From Steromphala cineraria (Eukaryota > Mollusca > Gastropoda > Trochida > Trochidae), in assembly GCA_916613615.1 (NCBI GenBank), contig OU744720.1:9713749-9777748 (forward strand): DNA of 64,000 nucleotides, written 5' to 3'. The translations under genes and the position numbers were made by a program. Each line of letters starts with the position of its first letter. Within the stretch, counting starts at the first letter, position 1. The notes beneath the pieces were generated by a model, which saw nothing but the letters and a program-made list of their open reading frames with translations, made no database searches and had not been told where the DNA came from. This document shows positions 51,386-63,645 of this stretch, piece by piece.

Positions 51386-51408
51386 AAATGTATGTATGTA
51401 TGTATGTA
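51386..51408 (+). repeat. (ATGT)n microsatellite
   Basis: About five consecutive ATGT units (tgtatgtatgtatgtatgta). Confidence 0.85.
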
Positions 51409-51624
51409 ATTAAATCGTATAAACAAGAATCTCGAAACCAGCGTATGAATTTCCATGAGTCCAAATAAAATAATTCGCTATTTTGTTTATGCTTACACAT
51501 GTCATACGCCTAAAAACATGATACAAATTATATTGGTGGAAAATATTTCATTATCAAAAGATGCATTGATGAAATAAACACAAAGAAGGAACGAAAACTG
51601 TCAACACATCATGCTCTTGCAACG

Positions 51625-51653
51625 TGACGTCATCAGTTCGCCAAGTGACGTCA
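51625..51653. promoter_or_regulatory. Two CRE-type TGACGTCA palindromes
   Basis: Exact TGACGTCA at 51,625-51,632 and 51,646-51,653, centres 21 bp apart (two helical turns). These are the consensus for CREB/ATF-type bZIP factors. No adjacent gene start is recognised, so function is unproven. Confidence 0.5.
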
Positions 51654-52156
51654 TCGGAATGTGTCTAGTTTCTAGGTCACATTATTTTGTTTTGCAAACT
51701 TGGCGATCAGTGTCAACGGCATAGGATTGATTGATTGTTTACAATGACATGAGTTACTGAATTGTTGATAGGAACCGGGAGGTAAAACTTGGGGGAAGGT
51801 AGTTACACGATAACATGTTCAGATTGTGTGCTTGTGGAGGGGAAAGCGACGGTTTGGGTGGCAATGAAGCAAGTACACAGTCGAAGCGCCATTTTTATGT
51901 CACGGTAGGCAGAGGAGGCATCAACACCGCTTGCCACGACACTGAAGGTGGACAAGTGAAGTGATAAAACGAATGATGGATTTGTGATGGTTAGCAAAAA
52001 GATAATGCATTTAAAATGTAAAAAAAAACCGCTAAGATAATATTTTTTCACATAAATTAATATTTTGTTGTAAAAATTGACAGTCGCCACTTATAAGTCA
52101 CATGATTGGACAATGTCATGTGACGTTCGAAAGTAGTTCCGTTTATTCGCACGAAA

Positions 52157-52180
52157 TGGTAACACACATGTGTGTTACCA
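52157..52180. repeat. Perfect 24-bp palindrome
   Basis: Half-site TGGTAACACACA followed directly by its complement, with no spacer. It could extrude as a cruciform or serve as a symmetrical protein site. Confidence 0.9.
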
Positions 52181-52629
52181 ACTTATTGTTATCTAATGAG
52201 TGATCTCACCACGGTTGAGTAAGAAATAACCATTCCAAAACCACATTTCGAAATCGTCTCGACACTGATGCTGAATTTCCTTTTTTTAGTATGGTTTAAC
52301 GGACAGATATTTGTGAAATCCCGATTTTCTTAAACTTGATTAAAATATTCCATATAAATTGTGTAAGAAAAGAATCAGCACATAAATATTTCCTTGTGCA
52401 AAGTAACAAATATAACTTAAATGTTTTAGAAATTCTGACCCCTGTTCATTTCTAGCCTGCCAAATTTGTTACAGATATCTGTTAGGTATTACATACAAAT
52501 ATTTTAACCCAAACTGACTTTTAACTTATGTAGTGAAATTGCAACATTATCCGTTTCGTTTTCGCAATCCTAGAATGCCTCAAAGATATTCAAAATTACA
52601 TGATATTGTGACGCTATACTAAGCGAGTA

Positions 52630-52648
52630 TGACGTCATAATGACGTCA
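52630..52648. promoter_or_regulatory. Double CRE-type site at the start of unit D
   Basis: Exact TGACGTCA at 52,630-52,637 and 52,641-52,648. The equivalent positions in B (16,121-16,140, tgacatcagaatgatgtcac) and C (37,317-37,337) have substitutions that break the palindromes. Only D keeps consensus sites. Confidence 0.5.
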
Positions 52649-53520
52649 CGTAATTAGGTCAGCGAGCAATGTTATTACACAATAAAAATAACTTTTTAGA
52701 TTTATTGAACAGCGATAGCTTCAACTTGCGAGTAATAATGTGGTTTATTCAACTTAAACTTCATCAACAGGTCCAAACTGTCTTTGCTACATGTAGGCAA
52801 AATTATGTCGACCTTATTGCCACTGCTTCATCGTTGATATTCCAACCATTCAGTTTGGTCTCAACATTTGGTAATACTTCTGCCAGGTATTAATATATTG
52901 TTTAAAGAATCAATCAGTTTTTATCTATAACATCTTCAGTCAACAGAGTAAAATAAATAGATTGATATTTTAAACAATTTTCTAATACTTTGATATTTAA
53001 ATAGTGATCAATTGTCGAGTAAGCTGTGTATAGATTTGATGTATTTCATAGACTGACCTTTCTATGAGTAGTTTTTGTCAATGCGTTTGTTTGAGTTGAA
53101 TCTGATAGAAAGCAAAGGTCTATCATTCTGTGAGCGGCGCCTGATTCGAGTTTGGGCCATTGGTTCAACAAGGGAGAATAAATCCTCCGTATCTGTGATT
53201 AATGATATATTTGCTCTCCTGCTTCAAAAGTAGTTTTCAAAATAGCGACAACGATATTTGTTCAGCTATAAGAAGAGTGTAAGTTATTGACTGCTGTGAA
53301 GCTGATTTATTGCATCAGCTATAACGAAACTAATTTGAATTGTCTAGATCGGGTAATGTACATGAATTTGATTGATTGCAAATCTAGAAATAGAAAGTAA
53401 AATTAAGAAAAACATTCCCATTTAAGTATTGTTCTCCTATATTTTCAAAGTCTTTTTTCAGTATTGGTATAGAAGCAACAATTTTGTCATTTCACCATAC
53501 TTATCTAAATTAGATGTACA

Positions 53521-53561
53521 GAAAATTTGACAGTTTGACATTTTGACAGTTTGACAGGTAG
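53521..53561 (+). repeat. Short tandem repeat of TTTGACAG-like units
   Basis: The sequence tttgacagtttgacattttg and the following gacagtttgacag contain four TTTGACA-type copies. Units B and C have only one at the same place (17,070 and 38,218), so it expanded in D. Confidence 0.6.
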
Positions 53562-56179
53562 ATATGAAATATCTTCTTTGATCAGATGGTTTGCCGTTTC
53601 AATAAACTTCACTTTTGTGTCTGATGAAATGAAAATAAACAACACCTATTGTACATTCTCTATTTCATTGTTAGGTTAGAAAGTTAGAGAAAAAAACTTC
53701 TTGATATCTTTATTGTTGAATATATCAGTAAATCATATCAGATAAAACTAAACATAATATCTGCTGTGAAAACCGTTAATATTATGGAGAATATTTTCAC
53801 AAGTTCTAACTATCTAAAATATGTAAATGATTATCTATTATGCTTTAACATTCGACTAAACGATGATCAAAAAGATCTAAAATGTGAATGCATTAAGAAG
53901 ATATAGTAAAGGGAATCCATTACTAAATTTAAATCCTTTTGGAAAAACCGTTTATGAACCAATCCAGATGCTGATTCAAATGCTTTGAAAGAACCAAATT
54001 ATGTTGACCCAAGGTACATGTACAGTAGTTGATTATCCATTTTTCCCCTCGAACAAAGAAACAGTATTGTTTCATACATAACGCCATGCATTATGCTTTA
54101 ACGAATATACAACACTTGTACTGGTTCCCCTTTTGCAGGTACACAAATCCAATCTACTGCATGACCAGCGCCTTTGACATATCAAGATCTAAGTAGCTTT
54201 TAATCACCAGAGTCTAGATATACGTGATGCTAGATCAAGATAAGTAAGCTTGATTAGACACGGGCTAGATATAGCGATTCCCAGGCCTTCTTTCTTGATG
54301 TTAAAGAATTCAGCAGCATTTTAATTCAGAATCTATTACGATAGAGGCGTCTGGTCGACTTGAAGACTTCCGTAATGGAAAATTTATATGAAATTAATTT
54401 AAACAGAAGAGGCATATGTTTATAGTTGGAAAATCTTTAAAGGTATATAGATCAGTAGACTCCATATATCTAACTGAAGAATCAGGATGTCCATGTTATA
54501 AACGGAGTGCTATCTAAGTTATTTTAAAACATCAGAGTTTTAAATGATGAGAGATTAAACATGATTGGAATCATGATCGATGAAGTAAACACACTATTTG
54601 TTCTTTACAAAGAGACCTGATTAGCATGCACGGTGATTATTTAACAGCGATGTAAACTATTCATAGGAAACATACTGTTATAACACAGAGTAGAAGATAC
54701 TAACAACAGTATAGATCTGCATCGTCACGAAGAGATTGCAGGGTAGCAGATGTTGTGATTTGTATTCGCCGAAATAAATGGTCTTTCATTTACTTTATGT
54801 CTCAAATGTAACGGATACTGCATTTGGTTATTGTGTACCTCAAATTAACTCGTGAAGCATATTAATCATAAAGTTGAATCAAATGTTTTTGATCGACGTT
54901 TTAAATGATGTGAAGGTAGTATTAGCGAAATTGGTCACCATAGGCAGAAATATCAATGACGTTAAGTGACCGATATATTGATGGACATATTCTTGTTGTT
55001 GGTTCAAAACAGAACCTAGTAATCAACTAAAGCTCCATGAAGATATTTTGCAGAGAGAAAATATGTTAAAAGATGTATAAATGTCATTATTATGTAATAC
55101 CTTTATTCATTGTTTTGTGAATTGTTCGTAATTTCCAATTAACCAATTAATGGTAACTGAAATGCAGCAGCAACTTAAGTACATTGTGTAGTAAATCAAT
55201 CGATATACAATCAAAACGTCTTTAACTTTCTATATAAGAGATTTTTGAAAATTGCACTGTAGTCATAATTGAAATTTGCCTCATCTTCATGTCAAATACA
55301 CAGAAACGTTCATTTTTAATCTAAACGTTTACACTATTCACCTTTTGTCAAAGTAGAATGCTAAACCAAATAAAAAAGAGTGGTTTGATTAAGGATATAG
55401 TACATTATCATATGCAGTCCTTGTCTCATCTTACCGTTGCTATTTTGGATTGCATGAGGGACAAACTAAACTGGTTCATTAACCCTTGCTGTCGTTGATG
55501 TGTGGTTTCTGTATTCAAACATCGTTCTAAGTGTAGCAAGTATTGAGCCATACTTATGGCATTTAAATAAAATGATTATTTCAAAATGTCAACACCACAT
55601 ATGTCTAATTAATAAAACTCAAACTTGAAAAGAAAGCATATCTTCATCAAAAGATCAAGCGGCTTTCAATTGAATGTGGTGAACCAAATACATTGTATCC
55701 CAAAAGCTTTAACACCAGCAGTGACGATTATGTGCATATATTTCTGATTGAGGCATTTAGATCTGAGAGTTCCACTGCTATGACCTCATTATGTAAATAC
55801 TGCTACTTTTAACTCACTTACAGACTCGTACATCTTTTGGTTGTCGCTCATTTTATCCAATTAATAGTCGAAGTTCTCCCATACAAATACTTTCTTATAT
55901 ATTGGAAAGAGTGCCTTTTTTGAATTGATTGAAGCTAGCAAAATAAGTCCTTTAAGAAATGATATATCGATTATGCATGTGCCATGTGTGATTGAAGTTT
56001 GAGGAAGTCGTATTAAAATTTGGTCATAAATGTAACCAACCTTCAGATGCGGACATTTTTTGTTTCAAAACTGAAAGATAGGCATGCCCAAAGTAGAACT
56101 GCTGAATACACTATTTTGTACAAATTTAAAAATGAAAAAAAAGGAACTTCAAGTTCATATATGTAAATACATGACTTAA

Positions 56180-56528
56180 AGGGGCAATAGCACGTTTTTG
56201 GAAAAAAAAAATGTTACTGATAATTGCATGTTATTGCTACATTGTAGTAGTATTTTTTGGAAAGTGAAAAATATTTAATTACATAAACCAATCATCCATA
56301 ATGTGAGAACAAAAATGAGGTTTCACATAAAGTCCATTGGCTGCCATTTTTGTGGGAACACCTTTAATTCATTTTGTGTAAGACAAAAGGATCGCATGTC
56401 TGCATTTTACTTTTTTTATGTTTAACACTGCTTCATATAGTTTGAATACATTGTCTTTCAATTGCAACTATTTATTTTCGATTTCTGATATCACCTTATA
56501 TTCCTTCCAAAAACGTGCTACTTCCCCT
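56180..56528 (+). mobile_element. MITE, AGGGGCAGTAGCACG family, site 3 in unit D (best-preserved)
   Basis: 349 bp with perfect TTAA on both sides (56,176-56,179 and 56,529-56,532). The left end is AGGGGCAATAGCACGTTTTT and the right end AAAAACGTGCTACTTCCCCT, inverted repeats over 20 bp with few mismatches. This copy defines the family's ends best. No open frame. Confidence 0.82.
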
Positions 56529-56532
56529 TTAA

Positions 56533-59500
56533 ATGTTAACATAAATCAATGCAAAAGAAATAATAGTATACCATGCACATCAAGTATTATACAAAAGCAT
56601 ATCAAATACGTATGTAATCAACTAAAACGTGTTGAGAATATTTCTCAAAATTGCTATTATTAATTGATTAATAAGAAAACGCCTGTTTGAATTTCGTTGA
56701 GAAATAAAGGTAGTGCATGGAAAAGTAGTCTTCCTGAATAACCGCAAATTATGATATTGTCTGTTGTAACATAGACACGTCGAACCTTTTGTAAAACACT
56801 TAATAGGCTTATTACGACACGATATTTCTATACTTGCCCTGTTTATATAACTCATCTCAATAAAGACACGTATAACATTTCGCAGACAGGGTAAATTGAT
56901 TTAGTTAACTAAACTCTGAACTTAAGGGACACCATCCTTTCTTCTCCTTATGTCCTTTGAATCTAAAGTTGAGGAAATCAATTGTGAAAGGGGTAGATTA
57001 ACACATGTTGCCCTCAATGAGACCTCCTTTGAAGACGGATCGTATAGTATTATACAATTACTTCAGGACTTTTATTAAGCTTCAAAAGACACCAAAGACA
57101 AAATTAAAGCTATGTCACGTAAGTATTGGCATCCTGCCTGTGAAATCATTGCGATTGGATTATTCAAAATGAAATTCGATTTCACAGCATTCAATGTGAT
57201 CTGTCGGAGAGCATTCAATGACAAAGCTTATCATGGCATCGCGAACATCAATCTCCTACTTTGTCTATGTATTTGATAGAGATTTGTGGATAATGTTTCA
57301 TATGCAAGCAGATACAGGTAGTGTCCAATCTCTCTTTACCTGTATGCTTTTAGAACAAATTTGTTACCGTAAGCAGATACTCCAAAAGGTTGTAAATTAC
57401 CAAATAAAGAAGTTGATGTCCAGATTATTTTTATTTACAATCCATAATGCTTGGGAATCCAATCACTCACTTCTATGTTTCACGATATGATAGCATATTT
57501 GGAAAATATAACATAACATGACAGCCGTTATACTTCATTATGAGCACTTTGACGTATTGGCACATTAACTACAAACAATATTTTGGTAAAGATGTCATTT
57601 TCAACATGATCGTTGACAACTTTATATTCCAAACATATAAAAACATTAGTATAGAGACTTTTTTGACTGTTTAACGACGAAGATTATATTAGTTCATGTG
57701 GTCTTGCTGTTGTAGTGCGTGAACCAGCATCCTTTAGAACGTGTAACATGGGTGCAATGGTTGAATTAGTTACGTGCGTGAGTCACTTTCAATGTAAATT
57801 TGTTCATAACTTGTGTCATAAATTATCAGCAACAAAAGTGATAACTTTCTGAAATAAGCTCCTTATCGGAATTGGTTAATGAAGGCAACAGGATATAAAC
57901 AAAATGTTGATCAACATGGAACATGGGTTGTAATAGAAGTGATGAGACTTTTATCTGCATTATTCATTTAAGGAGAAACAACAATAAACCTAAGATCTCA
58001 TGACGGTCCTTTGATTTCGTGTTGTAATTTGAGATGATTAAGCGCATCCCCGAATCTTCCGTTAACATAAGATCACTTTGCATATTGCATATCTCCTTAT
58101 TCCATGTTTCAGTCAATGACTGTGACATTCACAGAGAGACATGATCTTAACACTCAGTATCTAATCTTGTGTTGATGACTACAATGTTGTGTTCAATAGA
58201 GACCCACCATACAATATAATCTTCCCCATTCATCCAACTCGGCTTATTTCTAATGTCATCAAATCCGTTCAGGCACCCTATAACCTTGCTGATAGCTATG
58301 TAGAGAGCATAACAAGTGAACAGTTGATGACTACAATATATCAGCAGCGAAGGAAGTCTCTAACTGTATAGATAACAGGAACTTTTAAAGATTTCCGACT
58401 GACTGGGTAATTTCAAAACTTTCACTCATCCAAAATGAAAGACTTACAAATAAGATTATACTTGGGTAAATTGTTTGTTTAAAGCCTGATCGGAGTGAAT
58501 GTTCATCAGAATCAATTCAATTTGCAGTTGAAAGCAGCATGAGTCATGTAATGTGTCTGTCAAGAAGTTGTCCGTTTTTTAAGTCAGATTCTTAAAATGG
58601 AACTTTTAATGTTGAAAAAAGGTTACTGCTCACTTTGAAACAAAAAATGTTTTTCATTTTGTTTTGTGAAATGACAGAAACATAAGTTAACAAAAATGAC
58701 AGATTTTAATAAAACGTAAATATTTGGAAAAAAGATAAGTAGTTGTATATTTTGTTTTGACATATTTGAACTTATCTCTATTCATATCAAACAGCTTTAC
58801 CTGCATGTATATCGTTACAAACTGTGTTGTTTGATATTTTTATGAAAGAATAAATTCCTTAATAGATAACATAACTTCATTTCTTTAGACTAGGACACAT
58901 CTGGAAACAAAAGCGATTTCATCAATCTATAGCTTTTTATCTACGTTACTCTTCATAAAGTACATCGCGTCTGTGGTATAATGATTAACCCATGTTGATG
59001 TAAATACCAACTTTATGAAGAGGGACTTTTTAGTTTTCAATAATTAATTCAATCTAAGCAAAAAGAGCTTCAAAAGGAACCACAGACAGCAATTAATGTT
59101 TGGTCTCTAAGTTGAAAACCCATTTCATTACTTGAAAATAATTGTTAATGGATCGTAAACAAGAATGGTAGCACAATTTTAAGTATGATTCTCTCTTTTC
59201 TAGACAAGATACCAGAAGAGATGATTAATTGACACAACGTTTTGTTACATAGACATGAATCATCAATGCCGACAAGAATTGAAGGATGTTAAGCTATCAT
59301 GTTTTGGTACACGTGTTCGAGCAACAGTTTAAATTTGAATTTTTTTAATAGTTTTTTGTTACATTTGGCAGTGACAAATACATTCCACAATCGATTTTAT
59401 GACAGAAACAAAATGTAACTTGTCTCGGACTCAGTTTTGATCTATGACAATGCCAAAAGTTTCCAATTCTATTGAAACCTTTCTGATAAAAAATGACCAC

Positions 59501-60548
59501 GTACGTCCCCCTTGATAATTGGTGTCTGCAATATGTCAGAGCTCTTCTTACGACTTGCTTGTTCTGTTACAAACGTATATTTATCTTAATAAAGATAGCT
59601 GATTTTCAAAGATTCTATTATTTCTTCCACTTGTTATTCAGTACCATTAATATTGTCTTTGTATTTCTGTAAGCTTATAAGCACTCTCTTCACGCCTACT
59701 GAGCATTTATCGAAAATATTCTTTCTCAACAGAGTTAATTAAAGCAGTGGAACCCTAGAAATGGGGAAGACATGACTCTAATAGATAAAGCTTCTATTGA
59801 GAGAGAATAAACAAATTTTGATTTATTTAATAGAAAAAAATTCAAAGAAGTAATAAATTAGTTGATTAATTTTGACTGAACAGTTGCACCATGGTGTTTG
59901 TATAGACAAGCTACATGTATGTGCAACAGTAGATAACATTTAGACAAGTAGCCAAACACCGGACATCAAAAGTATTAATCAATTTAGCCTTTAGGCATTT
60001 TCAAGAATTAGATCAAATATTAACTTTCTGATCTTATTTCATTTTTTAAAAATTTATCACTAAACGACTAAAAATACACACGATTAGAACTCCTTTTCCT
60101 CTTTCTATATATTGACATTCTTGTTTGGACTTTGTTTAGTTTGTTTAAGTTTTATGCTGATATTTTTTTAATAGCTTTGTTATTTGCAATAAACATTGTC
60201 ACGTTGATATATTTTTAGCATATTGACTACCAGTCCATCTACCGTCTATAAAACAATAATCAAATCTGTTCATAATTATTTATTTGACGTATTGACCAGT
60301 CAGCAATTTTGAAGAAGATGAGGATTGGCAATATCCATCCAAGCTCATGCTCAATCCTGGCATTCCATTAATGCATAAAAAAATATATGCCATTTAGATA
60401 AACAAATGTAACATATAACAATATCTTCAACAATATAGATATTTCGTGTGAAATTTTCGAAAGTACACAAATTGTTTGTTTTCTCACATACAATAGTTGA
60501 ACATGAATGTAACTCTTTGAATATTTGAGAAACTCGTTTTTTATTGAA
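56533..60548. other. Middle of unit D, no recognised gene
   Basis: Homologous to 19,800-24,780 and then 34,600-36,400 of B, and to 1,300-4,245 plus 8,912-9,436 of A, with the deletions noted at 58,081 and 58,562. It preserves the empty sites for the nested transposon of A (about 59,970) and for the LINE of B (about 59,335). No coding sequence supported. Confidence 0.5.
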
Positions 60549-60895
60549 AGGGGCAGTAGCACATTGTATGGGGGAATATAAGGTGATCTCAGGAAAATAT
60601 AAATTAATGGTTCCAAGTGAAAGACAATGTATTTAAACTAAATGGAGCAGTAATAATCCAAATACATAACATAAAAGTTAGCCATGTGATTCCTTTTTCT
60701 TACACAAAATGAATTTAAGGTGTTCACACAAAATGGCCGCCAATGGATTTTGTGCAAATCTTCATTCTTTGTCCTCTGACTATGGATGATAGGCTTGTGT
60801 AATGAGATTTTTGGCAATGTCAAATTTTGCACTAACTTACAATTATCAGTGAAAAATTTCAAATATAAAATTACTAAAAACGTGCTACTGCCCCT
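60549..60895 (-). mobile_element. MITE, AGGGGCAGTAGCACG family, site 1 in unit D
   Basis: Left end aggggcagtagcac; right end aacgtgctactgcccct followed by TTAA (60,896-60,899). Interior orientation as at 9,437 and 45,066. Confidence 0.78.
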
Positions 60896-62081
60896 TTAAA
60901 ATACAAACGATGCCGTTGCTCAAAACCATACGTATATTTTCCGGAAAGATTTGTTTGGCAATATTTTAATTTAAATTGAATTTGACAGTTCAAAAATACT
61001 GTGCTTTTTATAACCACATTTTGCGCAGTGTTCATCTTCTTTAAAGTAATGGCGTGAGATATAAGTTCGTTGATAGATGTAACTAGACTCTGACTCTGAA
61101 ATAAATTTGCAAATAGCTTGAATATGTGAAACATATTTGACAAATCCTTTAAGATCAATGAAATCGTCAGAAATTATTTCATCTCAAGTTAAGTCACAAA
61201 GGCAGTACTTACTGATTAAATGGAAATGTCAAACTTCCAGCAACTATTCGAATTTGATATAACCAAATTAAGAAACAGAAACGATTGCATACATATTTGG
61301 AGGGAAAAAACTCAAAAACGTTTTATCACATTATTTTTCTTATTACGGAAAGGTTAGAGAGAAAGCAATTTTCGTTTGGCATCTTATCGTTTTTGCCATT
61401 AAGACAGAACTAATGGAATATGTTATATTTTGGATTTCACTATTGACTATAGCTTTATACTGACTGAAAATGGTTTATTTAAATGTTAGTATCCACCTTA
61501 GAAATTATTCAGATTATATATATATATTGTATATAAATTATCAATCATTGATAATATTTTGTATAATTTAACATTTAATTTCTGATCTCTAGATTGTGTA
61601 GGATTACAAAGTGTACATGATATATAAGTGCGTTCATTTGCTTAATATCAAAGTCATTTTCATTGCACCTAGTACAGAGAAAAAACATCATGGTTCAGTT
61701 ACAGTATTTCCCCACAAGATATCCACTGACTGCTAGGCCTTTTAACTTAAAAAATGTATGAAATTCCGGCAAAAATATCAACCTAAATGTCAATTATCAA
61801 TTGCTGTGAATCTGAATCGTTGAGTCAGATAAAATAAAATTTATTTGAAATGTCGGGGTTGATATAATCTTCTTGAAGGTTATATACTGCAAAGCTAAAA
61901 AAGCAAATTAAGAAATTCGGGAAAAGACACGACTCAATGAGGTTTGAAAGCGCTTTACATTCAAAAACATGTTTAATCGAAACAAAACACAAATTTATCT
62001 TTAAGATGTTAACGCACTTAACACAACTGTGTATTAGCCTGATATAACCGTGATAAATGGCTTACTTTCCTGTCTATATAA

Positions 62082-62449
62082 AGGGGCAGAAACACGTTTT
62101 CTGAAAAATTTAAAGTTATATATATATATCAATTTTTCACTGATAATTGTACGTTACTACTAAATTTATCATTTTGATAGTTTCAAAAATCTCATTACAC
62201 AAACCAATCATCCATAGTCATGGAACAAATCGTAAATATTCACATATAGGTTATTTGCAATCATTTTTTGTGAAAACACCTTTAATTTATATTGTGTAAA
62301 AAAAAATGAAAAATCTAAAAAAGAACACTATATATTTGATTTAATACTGCTTCAGTTAGTTCAAATACATTTTATTTCAATTGGAACAAGTAATTTTTTA
62401 TTTTCCTGACATCACCTTTTATTTTCCCTAAAAACGCGCTACTACCCCT
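62082..62449 (+). mobile_element. MITE, AGGGGCAGTAGCACG family, site 2 in unit D
   Basis: Left end aggggcagaaacacg; right end aaaaacgcgctactacccct followed by TTAA (62,450-62,453). It keeps the full right inverted repeat that is shortened at 11,327 and 46,410, so D is the better reference for this site. It has a small internal (TA)n expansion near 62,120. Confidence 0.78.
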
Positions 62450-63645
62450 TTAAAGTCAGCAATAATGTGTTTGTAGGTTTTAAGAAACATCTATCTTTAG
62501 AATGATTTTAAACATTAATAGCATTTCTACATTTCTCACATGTAAACTATTTCTTTACTATTCAATAATCTCAATGACAAATTAAAAACCATAAACCTAA
62601 TTATTTAATAATTGTCTTTTTGATGAGGAATACAGATTATTCAATGTATATTGGGAATACAATCCAAATATAACTGCTATCTATCAGTGGATGGAAACAC
62701 TAACATGTAAGCATATATAAATTATTACAACGTTCAAGGCACTATGCGATTATTACTGCAACAATCTGAACATAGAAATGATACCATTGATTATTCAGGG
62801 AGTAGCTCTTTAATTCTTCGTCACTACAGATACATGCTTGTGTAAAAGTGTATTAAACTTCGCAATTTAACAAAAGGTACAAAATAAAGACAAAGTACGG
62901 AAGAAACACCTTGACAATGAATCACTTAATTTCCTGAGCATTAATCATTCATTGCCGATAAGAATAAGCTTCGAAAATGTTTACTTGAGTGAGACAGAAC
63001 AGATGCTATAAACAAATTGACTTAGGTCGCTGAGTATAATCTGGATCACTTTATCCAACATGATGAGGTAGCAAGGTAGCACTTGATATATCATCACCAG
63101 ACTCCAGAGTGGGACAGACAATAATAAGGGCTTATCTTCCTAGATAAAGATGCACTCCAACTACTGATATACATCTAAATCAGTACCACGAACACTTGTC
63201 TGTTCTTTGCTGATTTTGTGATGGGGAAATTGCCGTTAGAAATAATTTCACTATTAAATGGAAATATGTATAAAAGCATTTTGCAAGTACAGGTTTCAAA
63301 TTCACAGAGCCTACACACAAGTGCTGGAACGTAAAGTAAATGTGTTATGTTTTAAAATATACAGATATGCAGACACCATTTGATCGGGAAATTGTCATAC
63401 ACCGTATATGTGAGATTCACATATTAGACCTTTTCTGCATAATTATGGTATATAATCAATTAAGTTAATGATTGAAATTGACAGCCTCGATTCTTTTTTT
63501 TTTATTTCTAAGAGTAAGAGTCATTTGTTGACAGACAATGGATTATTTTAGTTTACAATGAGACAACTTAAAACATTTTAAATCATGTTTGTGTCTCTCA
63601 GTTTGAACATTTTAAATGAATTGTACTTGTGTTCTATATAAACTA

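Larger units (their letters stand above)
37105..52410 (+). repeat. Unit C of the tandem array (most nearly complete copy)
   Basis: This copy runs landmark to landmark, from gaaattctgacccctg at 37,130 to the same phrase at 52,430, about 15.3 kb. It is the best guide to the unit length. It carries no LINE or large DNA transposon, but has a SINE at 49,528-50,033. Several deletions are visible relative to other units: near 40,840 (about 0.88 kb), near 44,795 (about 0.7 kb), near 45,730 (about 0.5 kb) and near 46,772 (about 0.18 kb). Stretches such as 40,848-43,100 are nearly identical to unit B, while 39,060-39,900 is much more divergent. Confidence 0.85.
51191..52410. repeat. 1.2-kb segment found only at the C/D junction
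   Basis: At the A/B junction, aggaacacacatttctagcc passes directly into the next unit. Here about 1.2 kb intervenes. It contains a hairpin (51,277-51,338), a tetranucleotide repeat, two CRE-type palindromes, and a perfect 24-bp palindrome (52,157-52,180). It may be ancestral junction sequence lost elsewhere, or an insertion of an unknown element. No protein motif was recognised on either strand. Confidence 0.6.
52411..63643 (+). repeat. Unit D of the tandem array (partial, left part)
   Basis: It starts with the same phrase as C (gaaattctgacccctg) and follows the unit order up to gtgcttgtgttctatata near 63,640, which matches 13,307 in A and 48,200 in C. There it is interrupted by a transposon end. 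Deletions relative to B are seen near 58,081 (about 1.3 kb, equivalent to 21,905-23,225) and near 58,562 (about 0.3 kb). A further one relative to A lies near 62,753 (about 0.84 kb, equivalent to 11,633-12,470). No protein gene is recognised. The short open frames are not conserved as protein. Confidence 0.8.
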
